Assembly: GCA_016789845.1 (NCBI GenBank)
Contig: JAEUQA010000013.1
Coordinates: 124,001-188,000, forward strand
Source: Chromatiales bacterium
GTDB lineage: Bacteria; Pseudomonadota; Gammaproteobacteria; Steroidobacterales; GCA-2729495
Length of the DNA stretch: 64,000 nucleotides
Reading direction: 5' to 3'
Under the pieces are notes generated by a model, which saw only the letters and a program-made list of their open reading frames with translations, did no database searches and was not told the origin of the DNA. The first letter of the stretch is position 1. Each line of letters begins with the position of its first letter. Positions 44,798 to 55,070 of the stretch are shown here, in pieces. The position numbers were made by a program, and so were the translations under genes.

Positions 44798-46312
44798 TTC
44801 TTCCAGCCTGGCGATGAGCTGCCGGGCGTCAACGGGCTTGCGCAGCAGTGCCACCCGGGACACCGCGTCGATCCTCGCCAGTACCGGCGACGTGTCACCG
44901 CTCAGGATGACGGCGGGCAGGTCCCGGCCCGCGATCTCGCGCATCTCCTCGAGCAGTTCGAGCCCGTTCTTGCCCGGGCCCAGGTGGAAATCGCTGACCA
45001 CCACGTCGATCTCGGTGCCGTGGTCCGCGAAGACGTCCATGGCCGCGGGCCCGGAGTCCGCGGTCCGCGTCGGGTAGCCCTCGAGCGACAGGACCAGCTC
45101 GAGGGCATCCCGGACCGCGGCGTCGTCCTCGACGATCAGCAAGGCGGGTTTCGGGACATCGGGCCGGGCGACGGCGGGCCCGAGCTGGGCGACGGCGGCA
45201 TCCGGCATGGCTACGAGGCCGCCGGCGGGAACGTGCAGCGCGAACGTCGTGCCCCTGCCGAGTTCCGACTCGACCTTCACCGTGTAACCGAGGAGCCGGG
45301 AGATCTGCCGGACGATGGTCAGCCCCAGGCCGAAGCCGCGCGGCCGGGGACCCTTCGTATCCACCCGGTAGTACTCGTCGAAGACCCGGTCGAGTTCCGG
45401 CGCGGGAATGCCGACGCCCGTGTCGGCGACGCGGATCGCGAGGCCGGCCGCATCCTGCTGGAAACTAACCGTCACGCCGCCCTCGCGGGTGTACTGGAGC
45501 GCGTTGTTGAGCAGGTTCTGCAGGACCTGGCGGAACAGGATCCGGTCCGTCCGGAGGCACAGGTCGGTGGGCGGGATCGTGAGCGCCAGGCCGCGGTCGG
45601 CGGCGAGTGCCTCGAACTGCTGCCGCAGGTCCGCGAATACATCCACCAACGGCACCACGTCCAGGCTGGGCCGGATGTTGCCGGCCTCGAGCTTGGTGAC
45701 GTCCAGCAGCGCGTTCAGGAGGTCCGCCATGGAGTCCAGGGCACCCTGCTGCCGGTGGATCAGGTCCAGCTCGCCTTCGCCCGTCAGCCGGCGGGCCAGC
45801 GCGGCATTGAGCAGCTGGAGGGTCTGGAGTGGCTGGCGGAGGTCGTGGCTCGCGGTGGCCAGGAACCGGCTCTTGCTCTGGTTGGCGCTGTCGGCCTCCG
45901 CCCGGGCGGCGCGCAGTTCGTCGGTGATCCGGCGCCGGTCGGTGACGTCGCGGACCGCCGCCAGGACGTAACCCACGCTGCCCTGCTCGCCGTCGTGCTC
46001 CTGGATGGGCGCGAGGCGGATCTCCGCGGGAAACTCCGTGCCGTCCTGGCGACAGGCGGAGAGCGCCACCAGCCGGGCACCCATCTCCCGCGTGGCCGGG
46101 GCCGCCGAGAATCCCTCCCGGTACCGCTCGTGAATCCCCCGGGATTTCTCCGGCACCAGCTGCTCGATGGTCTGGCCGATGAGCTGGGCGGCCGGGTACC
46201 CGAAGAGGGCTACCGCGGCCGCGTTGACATAGACGATCTGGCCACGCTGGTCCACCAGCAGGAGCGCGTCCGGCGAGTGGTGGACCATCTGCTGGGCGAT
46301 GCCGCGGATCAT
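44777..46312 (-). CDS. Hybrid PAS-histidine kinase with receiver domain
   Basis: A 511-residue soluble sensor: PAS domain (about 10-125, ALLLVDQRGQIVYVNAAAVALFGYP), HisKA with phospho-acceptor H156 (ATASHDLRQPLQ), a complete HATPase (QNLLNNALQYTREGG, ADTGVGIP, GFGLGLTIV) and a C-terminal receiver domain (LLIVEDDAAVRDAL, with VVVSDFHLGPGKNG as the Asp site). It has no membrane segment, so it senses a cytoplasmic cue, possibly redox or oxygen. It diverges from the partial kinase/FixJ pair. Confidence 0.9.
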   Translation of the reverse strand: MIRGIAQQMVHHSPDALLLVDQRGQIVYVNAAAVALFGYPAAQLIGQTIEQLVPEKSRGIHERYREGFSAAPATREMGARLVALSACRQDGTEFPAEIRLAPIQEHDGEQGSVGYVLAAVRDVTDRRRITDELRAARAEADSANQSKSRFLATASHDLRQPLQTLQLLNAALARRLTGEGELDLIHRQQGALDSMADLLNALLDVTKLEAGNIRPSLDVVPLVDVFADLRQQFEALAADRGLALTIPPTDLCLRTDRILFRQVLQNLLNNALQYTREGGVTVSFQQDAAGLAIRVADTGVGIPAPELDRVFDEYYRVDTKGPRPRGFGLGLTIVRQISRLLGYTVKVESELGRGTTFALHVPAGGLVAMPDAAVAQLGPAVARPDVPKPALLIVEDDAAVRDALELVLSLEGYPTRTADSGPAAMDVFADHGTEIDVVVSDFHLGPGKNGLELLEEMREIAGRDLPAVILSGDTSPVLARIDAVSRVALLRKPVDARQLIARLEELFGAAE

Positions 46313-46381
46313 CCGGGTGAGCCCCGTAGGGGGAAGCCCTTAGAGAGTGGCGAAGGGTACCGGCTTAGGATCGACATCAGC

Positions 46382-46999
46382 ATGGGCACCCGTGATGATC
46401 AGCTGCACAAGGCAGGGACGCAAGCACCGCCCGGCGTGGCCGGCGCGGCCCCGGCGGCGGACCAGTACGTCCTGCAGGACCTGGCCGCCGGCTTTGCCCA
46501 CGAGCTGAACCAGCCCCTCGCCGCCATCGCGGCCTACGCGGACGGCGCGGCGACGCTCCTGCGCCGTGATGCCAGTCACGCTCCCCAGGCGCTGAACATC
46601 ATCCAGGCGATCTCGGCCCAGGCCCTCCGGGCCGGCAACCTGGTCCAGCAGCTGCGCGGGGCCGCCCGGGCCCTGCCCCAGACCAGCATGCCCCTGGACC
46701 CCAATGCACTCGTCCGCACGGTCCAGCCGCTGCTCGAGTCCCTGGCGGCCCAGCAGGAGGTTCGCCTCCTGGTGGAATTGCGGACGCCGGCGTCATCCGT
46801 GATGGGCGACGCGGACAGGCTGCAGGCCTTGCTGGTACTACTCTTTGGCAGTGCCCTCGATACGGTCGCGCGGTTGCCCGCCGACCGGAGAAAGGTCACG
46901 ATCTCCACCGACGAAGGCGGTGGCTGCACCGTGGAGCTGTCTGCCACCGGGCCCCGGGGCATGCTGTTCCAGCTGCACCTGCCCCACGTGGATACCTGA
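46382..46999 (+). CDS. Degenerate sensor kinase (HisKA kept, ATPase boxes lost)
   Basis: A 205-residue protein from ATG 46382. The phospho-acceptor helix AAGFAHELNQPLAAIAAYADG is intact (H40), but the ATPase part shows ALLVLLFGSALDTVARLPAD where an N box (NLLxNAxxA) should be, and no DxGxG or GxG boxes follow. It probably cannot bind ATP and may instead be phosphorylated by, or take phosphate from, another kinase. It ends 3 bases before the FixJ-type gene. Confidence 0.8.
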   Translation: MGTRDDQLHKAGTQAPPGVAGAAPAADQYVLQDLAAGFAHELNQPLAAIAAYADGAATLLRRDASHAPQALNIIQAISAQALRAGNLVQQLRGAARALPQTSMPLDPNALVRTVQPLLESLAAQQEVRLLVELRTPASSVMGDADRLQALLVLLFGSALDTVARLPADRRKVTISTDEGGGCTVELSATGPRGMLFQLHLPHVDT

Positions 47000-47002
47000 G
47001 CC

Positions 47003-47689
47003 ATGGGGAACGACCAGATCGACGTGAACAGCACAGGCAAAGTCACGACCGTTTTCGTGGTGGACGACGACGACGGCGTTCGCACCTCGCTCGGCATCCT
47101 GCTGGATGCGGCCGGCTACCGGGCCATCCCCTTCGCCTCGGCCGCGGACTTCCTGGCCCAGTACGACGCGGCCCGGCCGGGCTGCCTGCTGCTGGACATG
47201 CGGATGCCGGGCATGACCGGCATGGAGCTGCTGCAGGAGCTCGGCCGGCGTGGGGGCTTCCTGCCCGTCATCTTCATCACGGGCCACGGCGACGTGCCCA
47301 TGGCCGTGGAAGCCATGAAGGCGGGCGCCTTCGATTTCCTGCAAAAGCCCTTCAGCCCCCGGGACCTGCTGGAGCGCATCGAGCGCGCCCTGGCGGCCGA
47401 TGCGGACGCCCGCCAGGTCCTGTCGCACACCGAGGAACTGCGCCAGCGCCATGCCACGCTGACGCCCCGGGAGAAGGAAGTGATGGGCCTCATCGTCGCT
47501 GGCCACGCCAACAAGGTGATCGCGATGGACCTGGGCCTGTCGGAGCGGACCGTCGAGATCCACCGGGCCAGGGTCATGGAAAAGATGGTTACGCGCTCGG
47601 TGGCCCACCTGGTGCGGATGGCGCTGGAACTGGAAAGTCCGGGTCATCATGCCCGGACCGCGGGCGCAGATCGTCCTCCAGCGGGCTGA
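47003..47689 (+). CDS. FixJ/LuxR-type response regulator
   Basis: A 228-residue regulator: receiver domain (TVFVVDDDDGVRTSLGILLD, phospho-Asp in LLLDMRMPG, FITGHGDVPMAVEAMKAGA, KPF) and LuxR HTH (LTPREKEVMGLIVAGHANKVIAMDLGLSERTVEIHRARVMEKM). This is the FixJ/TodT group. It lies next to the cco genes, so oxygen-type control of the oxidase is plausible. Its last 101 bases overlap the convergent ccoS gene. Confidence 0.92.
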   Translation: MGNDQIDVNSTGKVTTVFVVDDDDGVRTSLGILLDAAGYRAIPFASAADFLAQYDAARPGCLLLDMRMPGMTGMELLQELGRRGGFLPVIFITGHGDVPMAVEAMKAGAFDFLQKPFSPRDLLERIERALAADADARQVLSHTEELRQRHATLTPREKEVMGLIVAGHANKVIAMDLGLSERTVEIHRARVMEKMVTRSVAHLVRMALELESPGHHARTAGADRPPAG

Positions 47690-47804
47690 CGCTCGCGGCA
47701 TCGAGCTCCTCGAACTGGCCGGTGTTGACGGCCCAGAAGAACGCCCACACGGCCACCAGGCACAGCACGAGGCCGAGCGGCACCAGCACGTAGAGAATCG
47801 TCAT
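47589..47804 (-). CDS. ccoS: cbb3 oxidase assembly protein CcoS
   Basis: A 71-residue one-helix membrane protein (ILYVLVPLGLVLCLVAVWAFFWAVNTGQFEELD), the CcoS signature. It is needed for cofactor insertion into cbb3 oxidase. It overlaps ccoI by four bases; its C-terminal half is antisense to the response-regulator gene. Confidence 0.9.
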   Translation of the reverse strand: MTILYVLVPLGLVLCLVAVWAFFWAVNTGQFEELDAASVSPLEDDLRPRSGHDDPDFPVPAPSAPGGPPSA

Positions 47805-49903
47805 GGGCGCACCCTGCGCGCATTGAGCACGACCAGCACCGAACTCAGCGACATCCCCAGGGCGGCGAGCCAGGGCGGCAGCCAGCCCAGTGCGGCGACG
47901 GGGATCGCCACCAGGTTGTAGCCCGCCGCCCAGGCCAGGTTCTGCCGCAGTATCTGGCGGGCCCGACGGGCCACCATCACCGCGCGCGGCACGGCCAGCC
48001 AGGCATTGTCCAGCAGCAGCAGGTCGCCGGCCGTCTGGGCGAGCGCGCTGCCCGACCGGAGCACCATGGACACGTCGGCCGCCGCCAGCACCGGCGCGTC
48101 GTTGACGCCGTCGCCCACCATCAGCACGGGGCTTCCCGCGCCCTGCAGGGCCTCCAGCCGGGCCACCTTGTCCGCCGGCGTCAGCCGGGCCTGCCAGCGG
48201 GCGATGCCCAGCGACTCCGCCACCGACGCCACGGCACCCGGCGCGTCGCCGCTGGCGATTTCCACGCCGAGGCCGAGCGCGCGCAGCGCAGCCACCGCCT
48301 CCCGGGCGTCGGTCCGGACGGCATCCTGCACGATGAACTGGGCCAGGCCGCCATCGGCATCCGCCAGCGAGATGCCCTCCGCGCCACTCACCCCCGTGAA
48401 CTCGGCGCGACCGAGCCGGTAGTGCCGCCCGTCCACCCGGCCCTCGACGCCCTGGCCCGGCGTCTCCCGGACCTCAACGGCCTGGACCTCCGGCGCCTCG
48501 TGCAGCCGGAACGCCAGGGCCAGCGGATGGCTCGAGCCCCGCTCCAGCGCCGCGGCGATCGCCAGCGACTTCGCCGCCGTCACGCCGGCGCGCAGGTGCT
48601 GCACGGTGATCTCCGGGCGCCCCGTCGTCAGCGTGCCCGTCTTGTCGAGGAGGACGTGGCGCACCGCGGTGAGCTGCTCCAGAGCCGTCGCGCTGATGGG
48701 CAGCAGGCCGAGCCTGGCGAGAGCGGTGTTGGCCGCCGCCACCACGGCCGGGGCCGCCAGGGACAGGGCGCAGGGGCAGGCCACCACCAGGACGGCAACG
48801 GTATTCGCGAGCGCCACTTCGGGCCGGATCATGAGCCAGACCACGCTGACCAGCGCCGCGATGGCCAGGACGGCCACCGAGAACCAGCGCGCCACGCGCT
48901 CCGCCAGCGTCAACAGGCGGGGCTTCGCCTGGCGCGAGCGCTCCAGCAGCCGCAGCACGGCGGCGAGCTCGGTCTCCTCGCCCGTGGCGGTGACGCGGAC
49001 CCGGATGCTGGTGCCGAGGTTGATGCTGCCGCTGATCACGGGGGCGCCTGTCGCCCGGCGTACCGGTGCCGACTCGCCCGTCAGGCAGGCTTCGTTGAAG
49101 ACGGACTCGCCCCCGAGGATCACGCCGTCCGCCGCCACCGGCTCGCCCTGGTTCACGATGATCTCGTCGCCTGGCCGGAGGCTGCCGACGGGAACCAGGC
49201 CGGTGCGGCCGTCGCTGATCCGGAGCGCCTGGGCCGGCAGCAGCCAGGCCAGCGCCTCCGTGACGGTGCCGACTTCGTGCCGCGACAGGAGCTCCACGAA
49301 GCGGGCCGTGGTGAGGAAGAACAGGAACATGGTCACGGCGTCGTAGTAGACGTCGCCCGTTCCCGCGAAGGTGTTCCAGATGCTGGCGACCAGGGCGGCG
49401 CCGATGCCGAGCCCCACCGGGACATCCATCGCCGGCCGCCGGGCCCGCAACTGGACCAGGGCCGCGCGGAAGATCGACCCGCCCGAATAGACGACGACGG
49501 GGAGCGTGACCAGCAGGCTGCAGTAACGCAGGAAGCTCACCAGCGCCGGGTCCATGCGGAAGTCTTCGCTGGCGTAGAGCGCGAAGGCGAGCATCATGGC
49601 CTGCATCATGCCGAAGCCGGCCACCGCGAGGCGCTTCAGTGCGGCCCGCCGGGTCAGCGCGCGCTCGGTGGCGGCGCCGGCGCTGCCGGCCACGCTGGCG
49701 GTGTAGCCCAGGCGGCGGATCTCGCGGAGGATCCGCTCGAGCGTATTGCCCGCCTGGTCGTCCAGATCGACCCGGGCCCGGGACGTTGCCGGGTCCACCC
49801 GGATGCGGGCGAGCCCGGGCAGGGGCCGCAACGCGTCCTCGATCTGCACGGCGCAGGCCGCGCACCCCATTCCGCCGATCTGCAGCTGGACGGTCTCGCT
49901 CAC
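47801..49903 (-). CDS. ccoI: Copper-transporting P-type ATPase CcoI
   Basis: A 700-residue heavy-metal P1B ATPase. N-terminal metal domain GMGCAACAVQ (CxxC), about eight membrane helices, CPC ion motif in VVACPCALSLA, phosphorylation site DKTGTLTTG, SHPLALAF (HP motif) and the hinge GDGVNDAPVLA. In this operon it delivers copper for cbb3 oxidase assembly. Confidence 0.95.
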   Translation of the reverse strand: MSETVQLQIGGMGCAACAVQIEDALRPLPGLARIRVDPATSRARVDLDDQAGNTLERILREIRRLGYTASVAGSAGAATERALTRRAALKRLAVAGFGMMQAMMLAFALYASEDFRMDPALVSFLRYCSLLVTLPVVVYSGGSIFRAALVQLRARRPAMDVPVGLGIGAALVASIWNTFAGTGDVYYDAVTMFLFFLTTARFVELLSRHEVGTVTEALAWLLPAQALRISDGRTGLVPVGSLRPGDEIIVNQGEPVAADGVILGGESVFNEACLTGESAPVRRATGAPVISGSINLGTSIRVRVTATGEETELAAVLRLLERSRQAKPRLLTLAERVARWFSVAVLAIAALVSVVWLMIRPEVALANTVAVLVVACPCALSLAAPAVVAAANTALARLGLLPISATALEQLTAVRHVLLDKTGTLTTGRPEITVQHLRAGVTAAKSLAIAAALERGSSHPLALAFRLHEAPEVQAVEVRETPGQGVEGRVDGRHYRLGRAEFTGVSGAEGISLADADGGLAQFIVQDAVRTDAREAVAALRALGLGVEIASGDAPGAVASVAESLGIARWQARLTPADKVARLEALQGAGSPVLMVGDGVNDAPVLAAADVSMVLRSGSALAQTAGDLLLLDNAWLAVPRAVMVARRARQILRQNLAWAAGYNLVAIPVAALGWLPPWLAALGMSLSSVLVVLNARRVRP

Positions 49904-49915
49904 GATGTCTGCGGC

Positions 49916-50090
49916 TCAGGTGCCCGGCGCGTCCGCCGCCGGCGGCGCGACGATGCGCTCGCTGTACACCTCGGCGTCCGGCTGCAGCATCGTCAGGGCC
50001 ACCATCAGGCCGCCGCCGATGAAGGCCGCCAGGGGCAGGGCCACCACCAGCCACATGATCGGCAGGCGGTACCAGCGGGTCGGATCCGGC

Positions 50091-50098
<8 letters not shown>
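49916..50098 (-). CDS. Short CcoH/FixH-like protein
   Basis: A 60-residue protein from ATG 50098 with one membrane helix (LPIMWLVVALPLAAFIGGGLMVALTM). It holds the FixH position between ccoG and ccoI, but it is much shorter than the usual 150-170 residues and lacks the periplasmic domain. It overlaps ccoG by eight bases. Either a reduced CcoH or an unrelated small subunit. Confidence 0.7.
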
Positions 50099-51499
<1,401 letters not shown>

Positions 51500-51503
<4 letters not shown>

Positions 51504-51811
51504 GGCCCGTGACCTTCGCTTGGGGGGGCCTCGTGCAGGTAGTCGGTGAGCATCCCTGCCACCGCGCCGATTGCCCAGAACAGAAAGAAGCCGATGCTGT
51601 AGATGCCGGTGCGGGTCAGCCACCAGGGCGCCGCCCCGGGCTCACCGCCCTCGACGCCGTCGATGATCACCTGGGGATCCAGGGCGGCGAAGGTGAGCAG
51701 GGTTCCCAGGCAGGCGGCCAGGAACGAGGACCAGCCGATGGCGGCAGCCACCCGCATCCGGGGCGGCCAGCGGCGCACTACCGGCAGGTCATCCTCCGCC
51801 TGCGGGCCCAT
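51500..51811 (-). CDS. Small membrane protein between ccoP and ccoG
   Basis: A 103-residue protein with two membrane helices (AIGWSSFLAACLGTLLTFAAL and TGIYSIGFFLFWAIGAVAGMLTDYL). It overlaps ccoP by 23 bases and ccoG by four. Genes of this kind are seen inside cco clusters of some gammaproteobacteria; function unknown. Confidence 0.8.
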
Positions 51812-52715
51812 TGCTGCCCCCTCCCTCTGCGGCCTGTCCCAGGCTCAGCACGTAGGCGGCCAGCAGTCGTACCCGGTCGGGACCCAGCAGGGCCTCGTGG
51901 GCGGGCATCTGGTTCTGCCGCCCCACCGCGATCGACGTGCGGAGCGAGCCCGTGTCGCCGCCATAGAGCCAGATCGTGTCGGCCAGGTTCGGGGCGCCGA
52001 GAACCTGGTTGCCGCGGGCATCGACGCCATGGCAGGCCACGCAGAACGTGGCATAGCGGGTGGCCCCCGCCGCCACGAGACCGGGATTCGCCGGGGTGCT
52101 GCTCAGGCTCTGCAGGTAGGCGATGACCTCGTCCACGCCGGCATCCGTCAGCACCGCCTGCCAGCCGGGCATGATGCCCAGGCGGCCGGCACCGATGGTC
52201 GCGACGAGAGTCTCCGGGGCATTGCCATACAGCCAGTCATTATCCGTGAGGTTCGGGAACCCCGGCGCGCCACGCGCGTCAGACCCGTGGCAGCCGGCAC
52301 AACCATTGGCGAAGAGACTGCGCGCCTCGCCCATCGCATCCGGATCCCGGGCCAGCTGGTCCAGGGACATGGTCGCGAAGCGGAGGTAACGGGGTGCCTG
52401 CAGCTCCCGGGCGGCATGCACCTCGGTGGCGTGCTGCTTCGCCTGGCTCCAGCCCAGGGTGCCCTGCCAGGCGCCGAGTCCCGGGTAGAGCACCAGGTAG
52501 CCGAGGCCCCAGATGACGGTCAGGATGAACAGCCAGAACCACCAGCGCGGCAGCGGGTTGTTGAGCTCCGTGAGGTCCTGGTCCCAGACATGGGTGGTCT
52601 TGTTGGCGGCGACATCCCCGGCGGCGGCCCGGCCGTTCGCCAGCAGAAGCCAGACGGCACCCGCCACGTTCGCCAGGGCAACGATCGCAATGAACCAGCT
52701 CCAGCCGCTCGTCAT
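51789..52715 (-). CDS. ccoP: cbb3 oxidase subunit III CcoP
   Basis: A 308-residue membrane-anchored dihaem cytochrome: two N-terminal membrane segments (SWFIAIVALANVAGAVWLLL and WWFWLFILTVIWGLGYLVLYPG), haem sites CAGCH (near 138) and CVACH (near 226), and NNPLPRWW, the CcoP signature. Passes electrons to CcoO/CcoN. Starts with an ATGA overlap on ccoQ. Confidence 0.95.
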   Translation of the reverse strand: MTSGWSWFIAIVALANVAGAVWLLLANGRAAAGDVAANKTTHVWDQDLTELNNPLPRWWFWLFILTVIWGLGYLVLYPGLGAWQGTLGWSQAKQHATEVHAARELQAPRYLRFATMSLDQLARDPDAMGEARSLFANGCAGCHGSDARGAPGFPNLTDNDWLYGNAPETLVATIGAGRLGIMPGWQAVLTDAGVDEVIAYLQSLSSTPANPGLVAAGATRYATFCVACHGVDARGNQVLGAPNLADTIWLYGGDTGSLRTSIAVGRQNQMPAHEALLGPDRVRLLAAYVLSLGQAAEGGGSNGPAGGG

Positions 52716-52864
52716 GAACGTATCTCCGATCCGTCGTCCTCTTCCAGCGGGAGCCGGGCCGCCGACTTGAACGCGTCCCGGGGCTGCTTGCCGTAGGCCC
52801 AGGCCACCACGGCGACGAAGGCGAGCAGCGCAAATACCGTGGCGATGCCCCGCAGGAGACCCAT
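52712..52864 (-). CDS. ccoQ: cbb3 oxidase subunit CcoQ
   Basis: A 50-residue protein from ATG 52864 (MGLLRGIATVFALLAFVAVV, then AWAYGKQPRDAF and a charged tail ending GSEIRS). This is the normal CcoQ/FixQ: one membrane helix and a short cytoplasmic tail. It sits in the expected place between ccoO and ccoP and overlaps ccoP by four bases. Confidence 0.93.
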   Translation of the reverse strand: MGLLRGIATVFALLAFVAVVAWAYGKQPRDAFKSAARLPLEEDDGSEIRS

Positions 52865-52881
52865 GTCTATCCCTGCTTCCA

Positions 52882-53496
52882 TCACTGCACCCCCCAGGTT
52901 CGCGACGCCTGTCCCAGCAGCTGGAGGTAGGCGATCAGCGCCTCCATCTCGGTCTTGCCCTCGACCGCCGCGCCGGCCCCCGCGATGTCCTCGTCGCTGT
53001 AGGGCACGCCAATGGCGCGCAAGGCCGTGAGCTTCCGCGGCGTGACGGCGGCATCCACCACCGCTTTGTCCAGCCAGGGGAACCCGGGCATGTTGGACTC
53101 GGGAACGACGTCCCGCGGGTTGATCAGGTGGATCCGGTGCCAGGAATCCGTGTAGCGGCCACCGACGCGCGCCAGGTCCGGCCCGGTGCGCTTGGAGCCG
53201 AACTGGAACGGGTGGTCGTAGACGGATTCGCCGGCCACGGAGTAGTGGCCATAGCGCTCGGTTTCGGACCGCAGCGGCCGGACCATCTGCGAATGGCAGT
53301 TGTAGCAGCCCTCCCGCACGTAGACGTCACGCCCCTCCAGCTGCAGCGCCGTGTAGGGCTGCACCCCCGGCGCGGGCGTGGTCGTCTCCGTCGCAAAGTA
53401 CAGCGGGACGATCTCGACCAGGCCGGCGACGCTGATGACGAGCGCCGTGAGCACGGCCAGGAGCCCCAGGTTCTTCTCGATGACTTCGTGTTTCAT
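52882..53496 (-). CDS. ccoO: cbb3 oxidase subunit II CcoO
   Basis: A 204-residue membrane-anchored monohaem cytochrome c from ATG 53496 ([20 protein letters not shown]). Haem site CYNCH near 64, then [16 protein letters not shown] and [10 protein letters not shown], all CcoO hallmarks (the last Met is a haem ligand). It follows ccoN by 10 bases. Confidence 0.95.
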   Translation of the reverse strand: MKHEVIEKNLGLLAVLTALVISVAGLVEIVPLYFATETTTPAPGVQPYTALQLEGRDVYVREGCYNCHSQMVRPLRSETERYGHYSVAGESVYDHPFQFGSKRTGPDLARVGGRYTDSWHRIHLINPRDVVPESNMPGFPWLDKAVVDAAVTPRKLTALRAIGVPYSDEDIAGAGAAVEGKTEMEALIAYLQLLGQASRTWGVQ

Positions 53497-53506
53497 GGGG
53501 ACCCCC

Positions 53507-54940
53507 TCAGGCTGCCTGGGCCGCCGGCGGCGGGATGGCGACATCCACCACCTGCGCGCGTTGCGCGACCGTGCGGTACACGTTCCAGACCATGATCACC
53601 ATCCCCACCATGATCAGTACCCCGCCCAGCAGCCGGATCGCATAGAAGGGATAGGTGGAGTTGAGCGATTCCACGAAGCTGTAGGTGAGGGTGCCATCTG
53701 CATTCGTGGCCCGCCACATCAGGCCCTGCATCACGCCTGCGATCCACATGGCGGCGACATAGAGCACGATCCCGATGGTCATCACCCAGAAGTGCAGGTC
53801 GATGGCCTTGGTGCTGAACATCTCCTTCCGCCCGTACAGGCGGGGAATGAGGATGTACATGGAGCCGATGGACACCATCGCCACCCAGCCCAGGGCGCCC
53901 GAATGCACGTGGCCGATGGTCCAGTCCGTGTAGTGCGACAGCGCATTGACCGTCCGGATGGACATCATCGGGCCCTCGAAGGTGGACATGCCATAGAAGG
54001 ACAGGGAGACGATGAGGAACTTGAGGATCGGATCAGTCCGAAGTTTTCCCCAGGCCCCGGAGAGCGTCATGATGCCGTTGATCATGCCGCCCCAGGACGG
54101 CGCGATCAGCATCAGCGAGAAGACCATGCCGAGGGACTGGGCCCAGTCCGGGAGCGAGGTGTAGTGCAGGTGATGGGGGCCTGCCCACATGTAGATGGAG
54201 ATCAGGGCCCAGAAATGCACCACGGAGAGCCGGTAGGAGTACACGGGCCGGCCGGCCTGCTTGGGCACGAAGTAATACATCATGCCGAGGAAGCCCGCGG
54301 TCAGGAAGAAGCCCACGGCGTTGTGGCCGTACCACCACTGGACCATTGCATCGACGGTGCCCGCGTACAGCGAGTAGGACTTGGTCCACGTCACCGGGAT
54401 GGCGGCGCTGTTCACGATGTGCAGCACCGCGATGGTGATGATGTAGGCGGCAAAGAACCAGTTGGCCACGTAGATGTGCTGGATCCGCCGCTGCATGATC
54501 GTGCCGAAGAACACGATCCCGTACACGACCCACACGATGGCGATCAGCACGTCGATCGGCCATTCCAGCTCCGCATACTCCTTGCTGGAGGTCAGCCCCA
54601 GCGGCAGGGAGATGGCGGCCAGGAGGATGATCAGCTGCCACCCCCAGAAGGTGAAACTGGCGAGCCTGTCGCTGAACAGCCGCACGTGGCAGGTTCGCTG
54701 GACGATGTAGTAGGACGAGGCGAACAGGGCCGAGCCGCCGAAGGCGAAGATCACGGCGTTGGTGTGCAGGGGCCGCAGGCGGCTGAAGGTGAGCCAGGGA
54801 ATGTCGAAGTTCAGCGCCGGCCAGAGCAGCTGGGCGGCCAGGAGAGTACCGACGAGCATGCCGACCACCCCCCAGACTACGGTCATCAGTGCGAACTGGC
54901 GCACCACCCTGTCATTGTAGGTTTGTGTAGCCACGGTCAC
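53507..54940 (-). CDS. ccoN: cbb3 oxidase subunit I CcoN
   Basis: A 477-residue catalytic subunit with 12 membrane helices. The haem-copper residues are recognisable: [14 protein letters not shown] (low-spin haem His), [31 protein letters not shown] (CuB His pair), and [17 protein letters not shown]. It reduces oxygen at high affinity and pumps protons. GTG 54940 start. It heads the leftward cco operon; no FNR-type TTGAT-N4-ATCAA box was seen in its 130-base upstream region. Confidence 0.96.
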   Translation of the reverse strand: MTVATQTYNDRVVRQFALMTVVWGVVGMLVGTLLAAQLLWPALNFDIPWLTFSRLRPLHTNAVIFAFGGSALFASSYYIVQRTCHVRLFSDRLASFTFWGWQLIILLAAISLPLGLTSSKEYAELEWPIDVLIAIVWVVYGIVFFGTIMQRRIQHIYVANWFFAAYIITIAVLHIVNSAAIPVTWTKSYSLYAGTVDAMVQWWYGHNAVGFFLTAGFLGMMYYFVPKQAGRPVYSYRLSVVHFWALISIYMWAGPHHLHYTSLPDWAQSLGMVFSLMLIAPSWGGMINGIMTLSGAWGKLRTDPILKFLIVSLSFYGMSTFEGPMMSIRTVNALSHYTDWTIGHVHSGALGWVAMVSIGSMYILIPRLYGRKEMFSTKAIDLHFWVMTIGIVLYVAAMWIAGVMQGLMWRATNADGTLTYSFVESLNSTYPFYAIRLLGGVLIMVGMVIMVWNVYRTVAQRAQVVDVAIPPPAAQAA

Positions 54941-55070
54941 GGCCTGCTCCCCTGTCGAACTCAGCGCGCACGTTAACTATAGGTCGGGATAGCCGGTATA
55001 GGTAGTTTCTCGGACTGTTCCTGGCACTGGTTTGCCGAAGAATCGGGCCTCCACTCAGGGAGAAGATCCG

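Noticed and set aside
44984..46381. N-terminal 466 codons of a long plus-strand frame ahead of the degenerate kinase
   Set aside because: This part is a shadow of the opposite-strand hybrid kinase; kinase-like sequence begins only after ATG 46382.
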